Assembly (NCBI GenBank): GCA_963665925.1
Contig: OY762511.1
Span: 1,488,001 to 1,552,000, forward strand
Origin: G963665925 sp963665925
Lineage (GTDB): Bacteria; Bacillota; Clostridia; Peptostreptococcales; Acidaminobacteraceae
DNA: 64,000 bases
Reading direction: 5' to 3'
Part shown: in pieces, positions 16,417-24,553 of the stretch
Position numbering within the stretch: the stretch's first letter is position 1
Layout: every line of letters starts with the position of its first letter
Translations under genes and position numbers: made by a program
The notes under the pieces: generated by a model
What the model saw: the letters and a program-made list of their open reading frames with translations, nothing else
Database searches by the model: none
What the model was told of the DNA's origin: nothing

Positions 16417-17679
16417 TTGTTCGCAACGCTGAGAAATGCTTGGAAAATACCTGATTTACAAAAACGAATGATCTACACATTGATGATGATTGTCGTATTC
16501 AGATTAGGTGCCCACGTTCCGGTACCTGGTGTAGACGCTAACAAACTTGCTACACTATTTGCAAACGAAGATGGACTATTTGGATTCTTCAACCTGTTAT
16601 CAGGTGGCGCATTTAAACAGTTCTCAATATTTGCTCTGGGTATATCACCATACATCACAGCGTCGATCATTGTTAACTTGCTTCAGATTGCCATTCCGTC
16701 TCTTGAGCAACTTGCGAAAGAGGGCGAAGAGGGTCGTAAGAAATTGGCACAGATGACTCGCTACGGCACAGTTATTCTAGCGCTGATCCAAGCGATTGGT
16801 ATGAGTGTTGGTATTTTCAGACCTGCGTTTATACAATTTAATGCTATGTCAGTAGCTATTTCAGTTATGACTCTGACTGCTGGTACTGCATTCCTCATGT
16901 ACTTGGGCGAAAAGATCACAGAAAACGGCATTGGTAACGGTATTTCAATCTTTATCTTTGCCGGTATCATATCAAGACTTCCGATTGCTATTCAGACAAC
17001 CGTGTTCAAGGTTATCAACAACGAGATTTCGATCTTCGCTGTAATCCTGTTCACAGTCATTGCAATCGGCGTTATCATGGGTGTTATATACATTCAGCAG
17101 GGACAAAGAAAGATTCCTGTTCAGTACGCGAAGCGTGTGGTTGGCCGCAAGCAATACGGTGGTCACAGCACACACATTCCACTGAAGGTGAATCAGGCAG
17201 GTGTTATTCCAGTAATCTTCGCCATGTCACTTCTGATGTTCCCGATGACGATTGCGCAATTCATGCCACAAAGCAGTTTCTATGCTTTTATGAGTGCGCA
17301 CTTTAACACAAGCAGCTTACTATATAACTTCTTATACGCGCTGCTAATCATTGCATTCACATACTTCTACACTTCAGTAACTTTCAATCCATTTGATGTT
17401 GCTGAAAACATGAAGAAGAATGGTGGCTTCGTACCTGGTATTCGTCCTGGTAAGCCAACTGCTGAATACCTAATGCGTACACTGAACCGAATTACGTTTG
17501 CAGGCGCGGTTTTCCTGGCGATTATCGCTGTAATGCCTAACCTGTTGACTTCTTTGGCAGGAACATCATTCCGTTTTGGTGGCACATCGCTGCTCATCGC
17601 AGTAGGCGTTTCAATTGAAACAATGAAGCAGATTGAATCGCAAATGATTATGCGTCACTACCAAGGTTTCCTTAAGTAG
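16417..17679 (+). CDS. secY: SecYEG translocon channel subunit SecY
   Basis: SecY forms the pore for protein export and membrane insertion. It is 420 residues with about ten hydrophobic segments. PYITASIIVNLLQ, GGHSTHIPLKVNQAGVIPVI and FNPFDVAENMKKNGGFVPGI are family signatures. It starts at a TTG (16417), one base after the rplO stop, with AGGAGGAAAGG further upstream inside rplO, so it is probably translationally coupled. Confidence 0.97.
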   Translation: MFATLRNAWKIPDLQKRMIYTLMMIVVFRLGAHVPVPGVDANKLATLFANEDGLFGFFNLLSGGAFKQFSIFALGISPYITASIIVNLLQIAIPSLEQLAKEGEEGRKKLAQMTRYGTVILALIQAIGMSVGIFRPAFIQFNAMSVAISVMTLTAGTAFLMYLGEKITENGIGNGISIFIFAGIISRLPIAIQTTVFKVINNEISIFAVILFTVIAIGVIMGVIYIQQGQRKIPVQYAKRVVGRKQYGGHSTHIPLKVNQAGVIPVIFAMSLLMFPMTIAQFMPQSSFYAFMSAHFNTSSLLYNFLYALLIIAFTYFYTSVTFNPFDVAENMKKNGGFVPGIRPGKPTAEYLMRTLNRITFAGAVFLAIIAVMPNLLTSLAGTSFRFGGTSLLIAVGVSIETMKQIESQMIMRHYQGFLK

Positions 17680-17699
17680 AGCGAACAGGAGTGATAAGC

Positions 17700-18347
17700 A
17701 TGAGATTAATTTTACTCGGACCTCCAGGGGCCGGAAAAGGAACACAAGCTGCAAGTATTGTTGAGAAGTATAGCATCCCGCACATTTCTACGGGTGATAT
17801 CTTCCGCGCCAACATCAAAGGTGGCACGGAGCTCGGCAAGAAAGCAAAGGCATATATAGACCGTGGAGAATTGGTTCCAGATGAAATCACTGTTGCAATT
17901 GTCGAAGACAGACTTGCACAGGATGACACAAAGGACGGTTTTCTACTAGACGGATTCCCAAGAACCGTTGAGCAGGCAGAGGCACTCGACAGAGCGCTTT
18001 CAGGAATGAACTGCTCACTTGATTGCGTTCTGAACATCCAAGTTGATCCTAGCGTTTTAGTAGAACGTGCAGTGGGTAGAAGAATCTGTAAGGCATGCGG
18101 CGCGACGTATCATATCGCTTTCAATCCTTCAAAGGAAGAAGGCGTGTGCGACAAGTGCGGCGGAGAGCTTTACCAACGAGCGGATGACAACGAAGAAACT
18201 GTTTCAAACAGAATCCAAGTTTACATGGACCAAACATCACCACTTATTGACTATTATTCAAAGCAAGATATTCTTGCAACTGTAGACGGTCAAAGAGACA
18301 TTGATGTTGTGTTTGAAGACATTGCCTCTACGTTGGGGAGTCTGTAA
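17700..18347 (+). CDS. adk: Adenylate kinase, zinc-binding LID type
   Basis: Interconverts ATP, ADP and AMP. It is 215 residues. The P-loop GPPGAGKGTQ is at about residue 7, DGFPRTVEQAEAL follows, and the long LID domain holds a four-cysteine zinc site (CKAC and CDKC). The start is the ATG at 17700 with AGGAGTG upstream; a GTG at 17691 is rejected because it overlaps that site. The order secY-adk-map is standard in Firmicutes. Confidence 0.97.
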   Translation: MRLILLGPPGAGKGTQAASIVEKYSIPHISTGDIFRANIKGGTELGKKAKAYIDRGELVPDEITVAIVEDRLAQDDTKDGFLLDGFPRTVEQAEALDRALSGMNCSLDCVLNIQVDPSVLVERAVGRRICKACGATYHIAFNPSKEEGVCDKCGGELYQRADDNEETVSNRIQVYMDQTSPLIDYYSKQDILATVDGQRDIDVVFEDIASTLGSL

Positions 18348-18349
18348 TA

Positions 18350-19102
18350 ATGATTATCCTGAAGTCAAAGCGCGAAATTGAGACGATGCGCGAGTCTGGA
18401 AAGATTGTCGCGCACGTCCACGACGTGCTGAAGTCTCATATAAGACCGGGAATCACAACCAAGGAATTGGATGAAATTGCTGAAAAGGAAATTCGAAAGC
18501 ACGGTGCTATAGCAGCATTTAAAGGTTATGGCGGATTTCCGGGAAGCATATGTGCCTCCATTAACGAAGAGGTCGTTCACGGGATTCCCAGTGCCAGTCG
18601 AGAGTTAATGGATGGCGATATTATCAGTGTTGATATTGGAGCCTTAAAAAATGGGTATTATGGAGATGCTGCGAAAACATTCGCAGTGGGCCAGGTATCT
18701 GAAGAGGCTGCAAGACTGATCGACGTGACAAGACAAAGCTTTTATGAAGGGCTTAAGTTCTGTCGTGTCGGATACAGGTTATCTGATGTGTCACATGCCA
18801 TTCAAAACTACGTTGAGTCTCATGGTTTTTCCGTCGTTCGAGATTTCGTCGGACACGGCATAGGAACCAATTTGCATGAAGATCCTCAAATTCCGAATTA
18901 CGGACCGCCAGGCAAAGGTCCAAGACTCGCAGAAGGCATGGTCCTTGCTGTTGAGCCCATGGTCAATGCCGGTGGCTATTCAGTCAAAATCTTGAATGAT
19001 CAGTGGACCGTTGTCACACTGGACCGCAAAATGTCAGCTCACTATGAGCATACGCTTGCGATTACAGATGGCGACCCGCTGCTTCTGACAAGTCTTGATT
19101 AA
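18350..19102 (+). CDS. map: Type I methionine aminopeptidase
   Basis: Removes the N-terminal methionine of nascent proteins. It is 250 residues of the M24 fold. The metal ligands are in SVDIGALKNGYYGDAAKTF, GHGIGTNLHEDPQIPNYG and VEPMV. The ATG is two bases after the adk stop. Confidence 0.96.
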   Translation: MIILKSKREIETMRESGKIVAHVHDVLKSHIRPGITTKELDEIAEKEIRKHGAIAAFKGYGGFPGSICASINEEVVHGIPSASRELMDGDIISVDIGALKNGYYGDAAKTFAVGQVSEEAARLIDVTRQSFYEGLKFCRVGYRLSDVSHAIQNYVESHGFSVVRDFVGHGIGTNLHEDPQIPNYGPPGKGPRLAEGMVLAVEPMVNAGGYSVKILNDQWTVVTLDRKMSAHYEHTLAITDGDPLLLTSLD

Positions 19103-19116
19103 GTGAGGTGGCGAAT

Positions 19117-19395
19117 TTGGAAACAACGAAGGACGTAACGGTCGGACAATATGTCAGATCGAAGGCCGGACGTGACAGAGACAGAGTGTTCATCGTAACG
19201 CAAGTTGTTGATGAAAAATATGTTCTCATAGCGGATGGAGATCTTCGGAGAATCGAAAAGCCGAAAAAGAAGAAGATCAGACACCTTGCCGTTCTGGCGC
19301 AGGTGAGTGAAACCCTGAAAGAAAAGCTTTCGGGTGACGGAAAGATCAATAACGCACTTGTGCGTCGTGAGATAGAAAAACTGGGATTAAACTGA
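19117..19395 (+). CDS. KOW-domain RNA-binding protein (L14e-like)
   Basis: A 92-residue protein with an N-terminal KOW-type segment (VGQYVRSKAGRDRDRVFIV, then GDLRRIEKPKKKK). Proteins like this lie between map and infA in many Clostridia; their function is not established, though RNA or ribosome binding is likely. The TTG at 19117 is chosen because GAGGTGG is 5 bases upstream. A GTG at 19108 is in frame but lacks a site of its own. Confidence 0.85.
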   Translation: METTKDVTVGQYVRSKAGRDRDRVFIVTQVVDEKYVLIADGDLRRIEKPKKKKIRHLAVLAQVSETLKEKLSGDGKINNALVRREIEKLGLN

Positions 19396-19425
19396 TCTAG
19401 AACTCTGTAGGAGGGATATGTCTTA

Positions 19426-19644
19426 ATGGCTAAGAAAGACGCTATTGAAGTCAAGGGAACCGTAGTAGAAGCCCTGCCTAATGCAACGTTCAAAGTCAAG
19501 CTCGAAAACGATCATATCGTATTGGCACATATATCTGGTAAACTTCGTATGAATTTTATCCGGATTCTGCCAGGCGATACAGTGACGCTTGAGCTTTCAC
19601 CGTACGATTTGACAAAAGGCAGAATTACTTGGCGCGGTAAGTGA
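19426..19644 (+). CDS. infA: Translation initiation factor IF-1
   Basis: IF-1 is a 72-residue OB-fold protein of the 30S A site. MAKKDAIEVKGTVVEALPNA, HISGKLRMNFIRILPGD and SPYDLTKGRITWR are diagnostic. TAGGAGGG precedes the ATG. Confidence 0.97.
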   Translation: MAKKDAIEVKGTVVEALPNATFKVKLENDHIVLAHISGKLRMNFIRILPGDTVTLELSPYDLTKGRITWRGK

Positions 19645-19661
19645 TTTAAGGAGGGACAAGA

Positions 19662-19775
19662 ATGAAGGTTCGCCCATCTGTAAAACCGATTTGCGAAAAA
19701 TGCAAAATCATCAAGCGTAAGGGTAGAGTCATGGTTATCTGTGAGAACCCTAAGCATAAACAAAAGCAAGGCTAG
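19662..19775 (+). CDS. rpmJ: 50S ribosomal protein L36, zinc-binding
   Basis: A 37-residue frame from ATG 19662 after AAGGAGGG. It reads MKVRPSVKPICEKCKIIKRK, then GRVMVICENPKHKQKQG. The C-x2-C..C-x4-H zinc site is intact, as in the C+ form. It lies between infA and rpsM as expected. Confidence 0.97.
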   Translation: MKVRPSVKPICEKCKIIKRKGRVMVICENPKHKQKQG

Positions 19776-19782
19776 TTAACTT

Positions 19783-19852
19783 GATATATACGCCAGCTTT
19801 TAGGCGCGGCTGATGTAATGTTCTTTCAGCTGGCGTGGTTACAATATATATC
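19783..19852 (+). other. Long hairpin in the rpmJ-rpsM gap
   Basis: ATATATACGCCAGCT (19784-19798) faces AGCTGGCGT (19828-19836) and a distal ATATATAT (19844-19851), with a GC-rich internal segment. No T-run follows. It sits in a 135-base gap at the join of the spc and alpha operons, so it may be a translational operator or processing site for rpsM-rpsK-rpsD-rpoA-rplQ. Confidence 0.5.
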
Positions 19853-19910
19853 TCCAAATCATCTATTTTTATGATTCACTAATGAAGTTGTAAAATGGGA
19901 GGTGCACTAA

Positions 19911-20279
19911 ATGGCACGTATCGCAGGTGTTGACTTGCCAAGAGATAAGCGAGTTATTGTCGGCCTAACATATATTTATGGTATTGGTCGCAACATCTCA
20001 GCTGATATTCTTGCATCGGCAGGTATCAACGAAAGCACGCGAATTAAGGATCTTACTGAAGAAGAAGTTGCAAAACTTCGTGCGATCATCGAAGACGACT
20101 ACAGAGTTGAAGGTGATCTACGACGTGAGATTGCTTTGAATATTAAGCGTCTACAAGAAATTGGATGCCAACGTGGTATCCGTCATAGAAAAGGACTTCC
20201 AGTACGTGGTCAAAAGACTAAGACGAATGCTCGTACACGTAAGGGTCCAGCTAAGACTGTAGCTAAAAAGAAAAAGTAA
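19911..20279 (+). CDS. rpsM: 30S ribosomal protein S13
   Basis: S13 links the subunits near the P site. It is 122 residues. ARIAGVDLPRDKRVIVGLTY, REIALNIKRLQEIGCQRG and GLPVRGQKTKTNARTRKG are signatures. GGGAGGTG precedes the ATG at 19911. Confidence 0.97.
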   Translation: MARIAGVDLPRDKRVIVGLTYIYGIGRNISADILASAGINESTRIKDLTEEEVAKLRAIIEDDYRVEGDLRREIALNIKRLQEIGCQRGIRHRKGLPVRGQKTKTNARTRKGPAKTVAKKKK

Positions 20280-20297
20280 TAAAAGGAGGTTAGACGC

Positions 20298-20696
20298 ATG
20301 GCGGCTAAAAAAGCTCGTAATACGCGTGGCAGAAAAAAAGTCCGCAAGAATATTGACCGTGGTCAAGCACATATTCAAGCGACTTTCAACAATACAATCG
20401 TTACGCTTACAGACAATAGCGGCAACGTTATTTCATGGTCAAGCGCAGGCGCTCTAGGCTTCAAAGGCTCTAGAAAGTCTACACCATTCGCTGCACAAAT
20501 GTGCGCGGAAGCTGCAGCTAAAGCAGGCATGGAACATGGCCTGAAAGCAGTTCAAGTATTCGTAAAGGGTCCTGGATCCGGTCGTGAAGCAGCTATCCGT
20601 TCTCTGCAAGCAGCAGGTTTGGAAATCAGCTCGATCCAAGACGTAACACCAATTCCTCACAATGGTTGTCGACCACCTAAGAGAAGAAGAGTATAA
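20298..20696 (+). CDS. rpsK: 30S ribosomal protein S11
   Basis: S11 of the 30S platform, 132 residues. AHIQATFNNTIVTLTDNSGN and the C-terminal VTPIPHNGCRPPKRRRV are diagnostic. AAAGGAGG precedes the ATG. Confidence 0.97.
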   Translation: MAAKKARNTRGRKKVRKNIDRGQAHIQATFNNTIVTLTDNSGNVISWSSAGALGFKGSRKSTPFAAQMCAEAAAKAGMEHGLKAVQVFVKGPGSGREAAIRSLQAAGLEISSIQDVTPIPHNGCRPPKRRRV

Positions 20697-20716
20697 TACA
20701 GGAGGTGCAAGACTAG

Positions 20717-21331
20717 ATGGCAAGATATACTGGACCTAGTTGTCGACTGTGCCGCCGCGAGGGACAAAAACTGTACCTTAAAGGCGACAGATGTTATTCA
20801 GATAAATGTGCTATGAACAAGCGTGAAAGCGCTCCTGGTCAGCACGGCGCTCGTAGAAGCAAGCAATCAAACTACGGCGTTCAGCTTCGTGAGAAGCAAA
20901 AAGTTAAGCGTTTCTACGGCCTAATTGAGAGCCAATTCAGAACTACATTTGATAAAGCAGCAAAGATGGAAGGTAAAACTGGCGAAAACATGCTAAAACT
21001 TCTTGAACTGCGTTTTGACAATGTTGTTTACCGTCTTGGCCTAGCGTCTTCTAGAAAAGAAGCACGTCAACTTGTTGTTCACGGTCACTTTACTCTGAAC
21101 GGCAAAAAGGCTGATATCCCTTCAATGAGACTGAGCATTGGCGACGTTATTGAAGTTAAAGAAAGAAGCAAGTCTTCTGCGAAATTCAAAGAAGCTGCTG
21201 AAAAAGACTACACTGCTCCTGCATGGCTACAAGCTAGCGAAATGGGTGGCAAGATTGTAGCAGAGCCTTCGAGAGAAGACATCGATCTACCAATCGAAGA
21301 GCATCTTATCATCGAGCTTTACTCCAGATAA
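20717..21331 (+). CDS. rpsD: 30S ribosomal protein S4, zinc-binding form
   Basis: S4 nucleates 16S folding. It is 204 residues. ARYTGPSCRLCRREGQKLYL with a later CYSDKC gives the four-cysteine zinc motif near the N-terminus. The S4 RNA-binding domain is visible (RKEARQLVVHGHFTLNGKK). S4 is kept inside the alpha operon here, unlike in B. subtilis where it is separate. Confidence 0.97.
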   Translation: MARYTGPSCRLCRREGQKLYLKGDRCYSDKCAMNKRESAPGQHGARRSKQSNYGVQLREKQKVKRFYGLIESQFRTTFDKAAKMEGKTGENMLKLLELRFDNVVYRLGLASSRKEARQLVVHGHFTLNGKKADIPSMRLSIGDVIEVKERSKSSAKFKEAAEKDYTAPAWLQASEMGGKIVAEPSREDIDLPIEEHLIIELYSR

Positions 21332-21391
21332 TTGAATGGATTTTAACTGTCCTCAAAGTATTGGATAACAGCGAAAGGGAGGGTTCGATTC

Positions 21392-22342
21392 ATGATCGAA
21401 ATTGAAAAGCCGAAAATAGAATGTGTTGAACTGAGCGACGACTTCACGTATGGTAAGTTTGTTGTTGAGCCTCTAGAGAGAGGCTATGGCATTACGCTTG
21501 GCAACAGCCTGCGCCGTATCATGCTTTCTTCCTTGCCAGGCACTGCTGTTAAATGGATAAAAATCGAGAACGTTCTTCATGAGTTCTCTACCATTCCTGG
21601 TGTAAAGGAAGATGTGGTTGAGATTATTCTTAACCTAAAAAACCTGGCTGCTAAGATCAACTCAGATGACGATACGAAGATTCTTCGTATTGAAGCGAGC
21701 GAGCAAGGCCCAATTACTGCTGGTGACATCATTGCTGATGCAGATGTTGAAATTCTGGATACAGACCTTCACATTTGTACACTGGAGTCAGACGCAGCAC
21801 TAAATATGGAAATTGCACTTGCAAAAGGTCGTGGATATATTCCAGCGGACCAAAACAAGGACGCTGGCCTTCCAATTGGTATTATTCCTGTTGACTCTAT
21901 TTTCACGCCAGTAAAGAAAGTTAATTTTGCCGTGGACAAGACGCGTGTCGGACAAGTCGCGGACTATGATAAACTAACTCTGGACATTTGGACTGATGGT
22001 ACGATCAAGCCAGACGAAGCGGCATCTCTTGGTGCTAAGGTTATGTCTGAACACCTTAACCTGTTCATTAATATGACTGATGCGACTGCTGGTGTTGAAA
22101 TCATGGTTGAAAAAGAAGAGGACAAGAAGGAGAAAGTTCTAGAGATGACTATCGAAGAACTTGATCTTTCTGTGCGTTCTTACAACTGCCTTAAGCGTGC
22201 TGGCATCAACACTGTTGAGGAACTGACAGACCGCTCTGAAGAGGACATGATGAAAGTTCGTAACCTTGGTAAGAAGTCTCTGGAAGAAGTTAAACATAAG
22301 CTACATGACCTTGGTCTTGGCTTAAAAGAAGAAGAAGAATAA
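21392..22342 (+). CDS. rpoA: RNA polymerase alpha subunit
   Basis: Alpha dimerises to start polymerase assembly; its C-terminal domain contacts UP elements and activators. It is 316 residues. LERGYGITLGNSLRRIMLSS marks the N-terminal domain, and SVRSYNCLKRAGINTVEEL with VRNLGKKSLEEVKHKL marks the C-terminal domain. The acidic, lysine-rich linker is near residue 240. AAGGGAGGG precedes the ATG at 21392. Confidence 0.98.
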   Translation: MIEIEKPKIECVELSDDFTYGKFVVEPLERGYGITLGNSLRRIMLSSLPGTAVKWIKIENVLHEFSTIPGVKEDVVEIILNLKNLAAKINSDDDTKILRIEASEQGPITAGDIIADADVEILDTDLHICTLESDAALNMEIALAKGRGYIPADQNKDAGLPIGIIPVDSIFTPVKKVNFAVDKTRVGQVADYDKLTLDIWTDGTIKPDEAASLGAKVMSEHLNLFINMTDATAGVEIMVEKEEDKKEKVLEMTIEELDLSVRSYNCLKRAGINTVEELTDRSEEDMMKVRNLGKKSLEEVKHKLHDLGLGLKEEEE

Positions 22343-22363
22343 GACGCGTTAGGAGGATATGAT

Positions 22364-22705
22364 ATGGCTAGATATAGAAAGCTTGGCCGTACCTCGTCTC
22401 ACCGTGATCTGATGCTAAGAAACCTGACTACAAGCCTGCTTGAGAAGGGTCGCATCGAAACAACTGAAACACGTGCTAAAGAAGCACGTCGTCAAGTTGA
22501 GAAAATGATCACACTTGCTAAGCGCGGCGACTTGCATGCACGTCGTCAAGCTGCATCTTACGTGACGAGCCCAGCTGTTGTACAGTCGCTGTTCAACGAA
22601 ATCGGACCTAAATACGCTGACAAGAACGGTGGTTACACTCGTATGTATAAACTTGGCCCTCGTCGTGGCGATGCTGCAATGATGGTTATCATCGAACTTG
22701 TGTAA
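22364..22705 (+). CDS. rplQ: 50S ribosomal protein L17
   Basis: L17 surrounds the exit tunnel. It is 113 residues. RKLGRTSSHRDLMLRNL and GGYTRMYKLGPRRGDAA are diagnostic. TAGGAGG precedes the ATG. It is the last gene of the superoperon; a strong terminator follows 55 bases later. Confidence 0.97.
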   Translation: MARYRKLGRTSSHRDLMLRNLTTSLLEKGRIETTETRAKEARRQVEKMITLAKRGDLHARRQAASYVTSPAVVQSLFNEIGPKYADKNGGYTRMYKLGPRRGDAAMMVIIELV

Positions 22706-22759
22706 TCGACGCTAAAGACTTACATTGTCTTAAGCGCTGGATGCGTTATAGAAATTAAA

Positions 22760-22796
22760 GAGCCTGATGAACACTTTGTGTTTATCAGGCTTTTTT
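22760..22796 (+). terminator. Terminator of the S10-spc-alpha superoperon
   Basis: AGCCTGAT..AACAC pairs with GTGTTTATCAGGCT around a TTT loop and runs into TTTTTT. Confidence 0.9.
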
Positions 22797-22923
22797 ACTT
22801 GGCAGAGTCTCATATTACAATAGTGTTGAAATGAATCATGAACCTTGCGTGCGGTTGCCGAAGCATGTAGTTGGAAAGGACAGGCAGAGGGCTGTTTTTT
22901 CCACTTATCTGCTCCAAACAATT

Positions 22924-23005
22924 AAATTAATCAAAAATTAATATAACTATTGACTTATGTGATACAAAAAGTTAGTATTTAACCATAAATTAATCAAAAA
23001 TTAAT
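22924..23005 (+). promoter_or_regulatory. tct promoter flanked by twin operator repeats
   Basis: TTGACT (22950-22955), 17 bases and TAGTAT (22973-22978) form a promoter. Two identical 19-base copies of AAATTAATCAAAAATTAAT lie at 22924-22942 and 22987-23005, one on each side. Each contains ATTAAT twice (self-complementary), typical of a dimeric regulator's site. The spacing of 63 bases is six helical turns, so both sites face the same side of the DNA. The regulator is not encoded next to it. Between the rplQ terminator and 22924 I see nothing else. Confidence 0.7.
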
Positions 23006-23020
23006 TTAAGTCGACGAATC

Positions 23021-23034
23021 TGAAAACGTTTTCG
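23021..23034 (+). promoter_or_regulatory. cre: cre-like catabolite-response site
   Basis: TGAAAACGTTTTCG matches the CcpA operator consensus and is a near-perfect palindrome (GAAAACGTTTTC). It lies about 40 bases downstream of the -10 box of the tct promoter, a position typical of carbon catabolite repression. A different LacI-family regulator could also bind it. Confidence 0.75.
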
Positions 23035-23060
23035 TATTAACCAACAACTATGGAGGGACT

Positions 23061-24080
23061 ATGAAAAAAATAATTGCAATGATACTTTTGGTGACACTCG
23101 CAATTTCAGCAGCTGGATGTGCACCTAAGCAGGAGACAACATCTGCACCGGCCCAATCATCAAGCAGCACTTCAGAAGCAGCTGAGGCTGTGGGAAGTGA
23201 TTTTCCAAGTAAGCCAATAGAAGTAGTCGTAGCATACAAGGCTGGCGGCGGTACAGACAGAGGGGCACGCGTACTGGCTGCAGAAGCGGATAAGCATCTT
23301 GAGCAGCCACTCGTAATTATCAACAAGCCAGGTGCAGATGGTGAACTTGGATTTACTGAGTTGTCAAAGGCAAAGCCTGATGGCTATACAATCGGTTTTA
23401 TCAATCTACCAACATTCGTAAGTCTGACACTTAACCGTGAAACAGGCTACGATGTGAACGGTGTGGAGCCAATTCTGAATTACGTTTACGATCCAGGCGT
23501 ACTGGTTGTGCGTGGCGATTCTGAATGGTCAACAGTAGAAGAATTTATTGACTTTGCCAAGAGCAATCCTGAAAAAGTAACGATTTCAAACAATGGTACA
23601 GGGGCGTCGAACCACATCGGTGCAGCCCATCTTGAGTATGAGGCAGGCATCAAAGTGACACATGTTCCATTCGGTGGAAGCTCAGACATGCTTGCAGCAC
23701 TACGCGGCAGCCATGTAGACGCTACGGTTGCAAAGCTAAGTGAAGTGGCACAGCTTCATGAAAGTGGAGAGCTGCGCATCATTGCTTCCTTCACAGAAGA
23801 CAGACTGGGCAATTTTGAAGAGGTTCCAACACTTGAAGAAAAGGGCTACAAAATCTACTTTGGTTCTGCACGTGCAATCGTTGCACCTGCTGGCACACCA
23901 AAGGAGATTGTTCAAAAGCTGCACGATATGCTGAAGACAGTAATCGACACACCTGAGCATATGGAAGCAGCAGCAAATGTGGATCTTTCAATTGAGTACA
24001 TGTCTCCAGAAGAACTTAGAGATTACATCACTAAGACGGAAGAGTACTTGAAGGATGTTTCTACAAAACTAGACCTGTAA
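23061..24080 (+). CDS. tctC: Tripartite tricarboxylate transporter substrate-binding lipoprotein (TctC family)
   Basis: A 339-residue extracytoplasmic solute receptor. The lipobox ISAAGC gives a lipid-attached cysteine at residue 20, followed by a Ser/Ala/Gln-rich linker. The receptor fold is supported by PSKPIEVVVAYKAGGGTD and VPFGGSSDMLAALRGSHVDA. Its substrate is probably a carboxylate (citrate, tartrate or similar), which cannot be narrowed by eye. tctB and tctA follow directly. Catabolite control is suggested by the upstream cre site. Confidence 0.9.
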   Translation: MKKIIAMILLVTLAISAAGCAPKQETTSAPAQSSSSTSEAAEAVGSDFPSKPIEVVVAYKAGGGTDRGARVLAAEADKHLEQPLVIINKPGADGELGFTELSKAKPDGYTIGFINLPTFVSLTLNRETGYDVNGVEPILNYVYDPGVLVVRGDSEWSTVEEFIDFAKSNPEKVTISNNGTGASNHIGAAHLEYEAGIKVTHVPFGGSSDMLAALRGSHVDATVAKLSEVAQLHESGELRIIASFTEDRLGNFEEVPTLEEKGYKIYFGSARAIVAPAGTPKEIVQKLHDMLKTVIDTPEHMEAAANVDLSIEYMSPEELRDYITKTEEYLKDVSTKLDL

Positions 24081-24095
24081 GCAAAAGAGGGCCAT

Positions 24096-24521
24096 ATGAA
24101 AAAGAATGAAATCAAATTCGGTTTGTTCATTATGGCGGCATCGGTATTCTACTACGCGGTTTCTAGCTCGCTTCCCAAGGAGGCGGGCTATTATCCCAAA
24201 TTCATAGGTGTAGTAGCGTTGGTGCTTTCAGCCATCTATCTGATACAAACAGCAAAAACAGAAAACAATCAGGCGTCACCCTTTTCAGGCGTTAATTGGA
24301 ATCAGCTGTTTCTAATTTTGGGACTGTCGCTTGTATACATCATATTGTTAAAACCAGTAGGCTATTTCATGTCTACATTCCTATATCTTGTCATTGCCCT
24401 GATTGGGCTAAAGACGACAGTAAGAAATTCATTGCTTGTTGCAGTGGGAACAGGACTCTTTATGTTCATCGTATTTAAGACGTTTTTATCTGTACCACTT
24501 CCAATGGGCATTTTTTATTAG
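24096..24521 (+). CDS. tctB: Tripartite tricarboxylate transporter small membrane subunit (TctB family)
   Basis: A 141-residue membrane protein with four hydrophobic segments (about residues 7-27, 33-50, 71-88 and 98-135). This is the size and pattern of TctB, the small subunit whose role is poorly understood but which the large subunit needs. It lies 15 bases after tctC and 32 bases before tctA. Confidence 0.85.
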   Translation: MKKNEIKFGLFIMAASVFYYAVSSSLPKEAGYYPKFIGVVALVLSAIYLIQTAKTENNQASPFSGVNWNQLFLILGLSLVYIILLKPVGYFMSTFLYLVIALIGLKTTVRNSLLVAVGTGLFMFIVFKTFLSVPLPMGIFY

Positions 24522-24553
24522 CGAACTAGGACTGCATCTATAAGGAGTAAACA

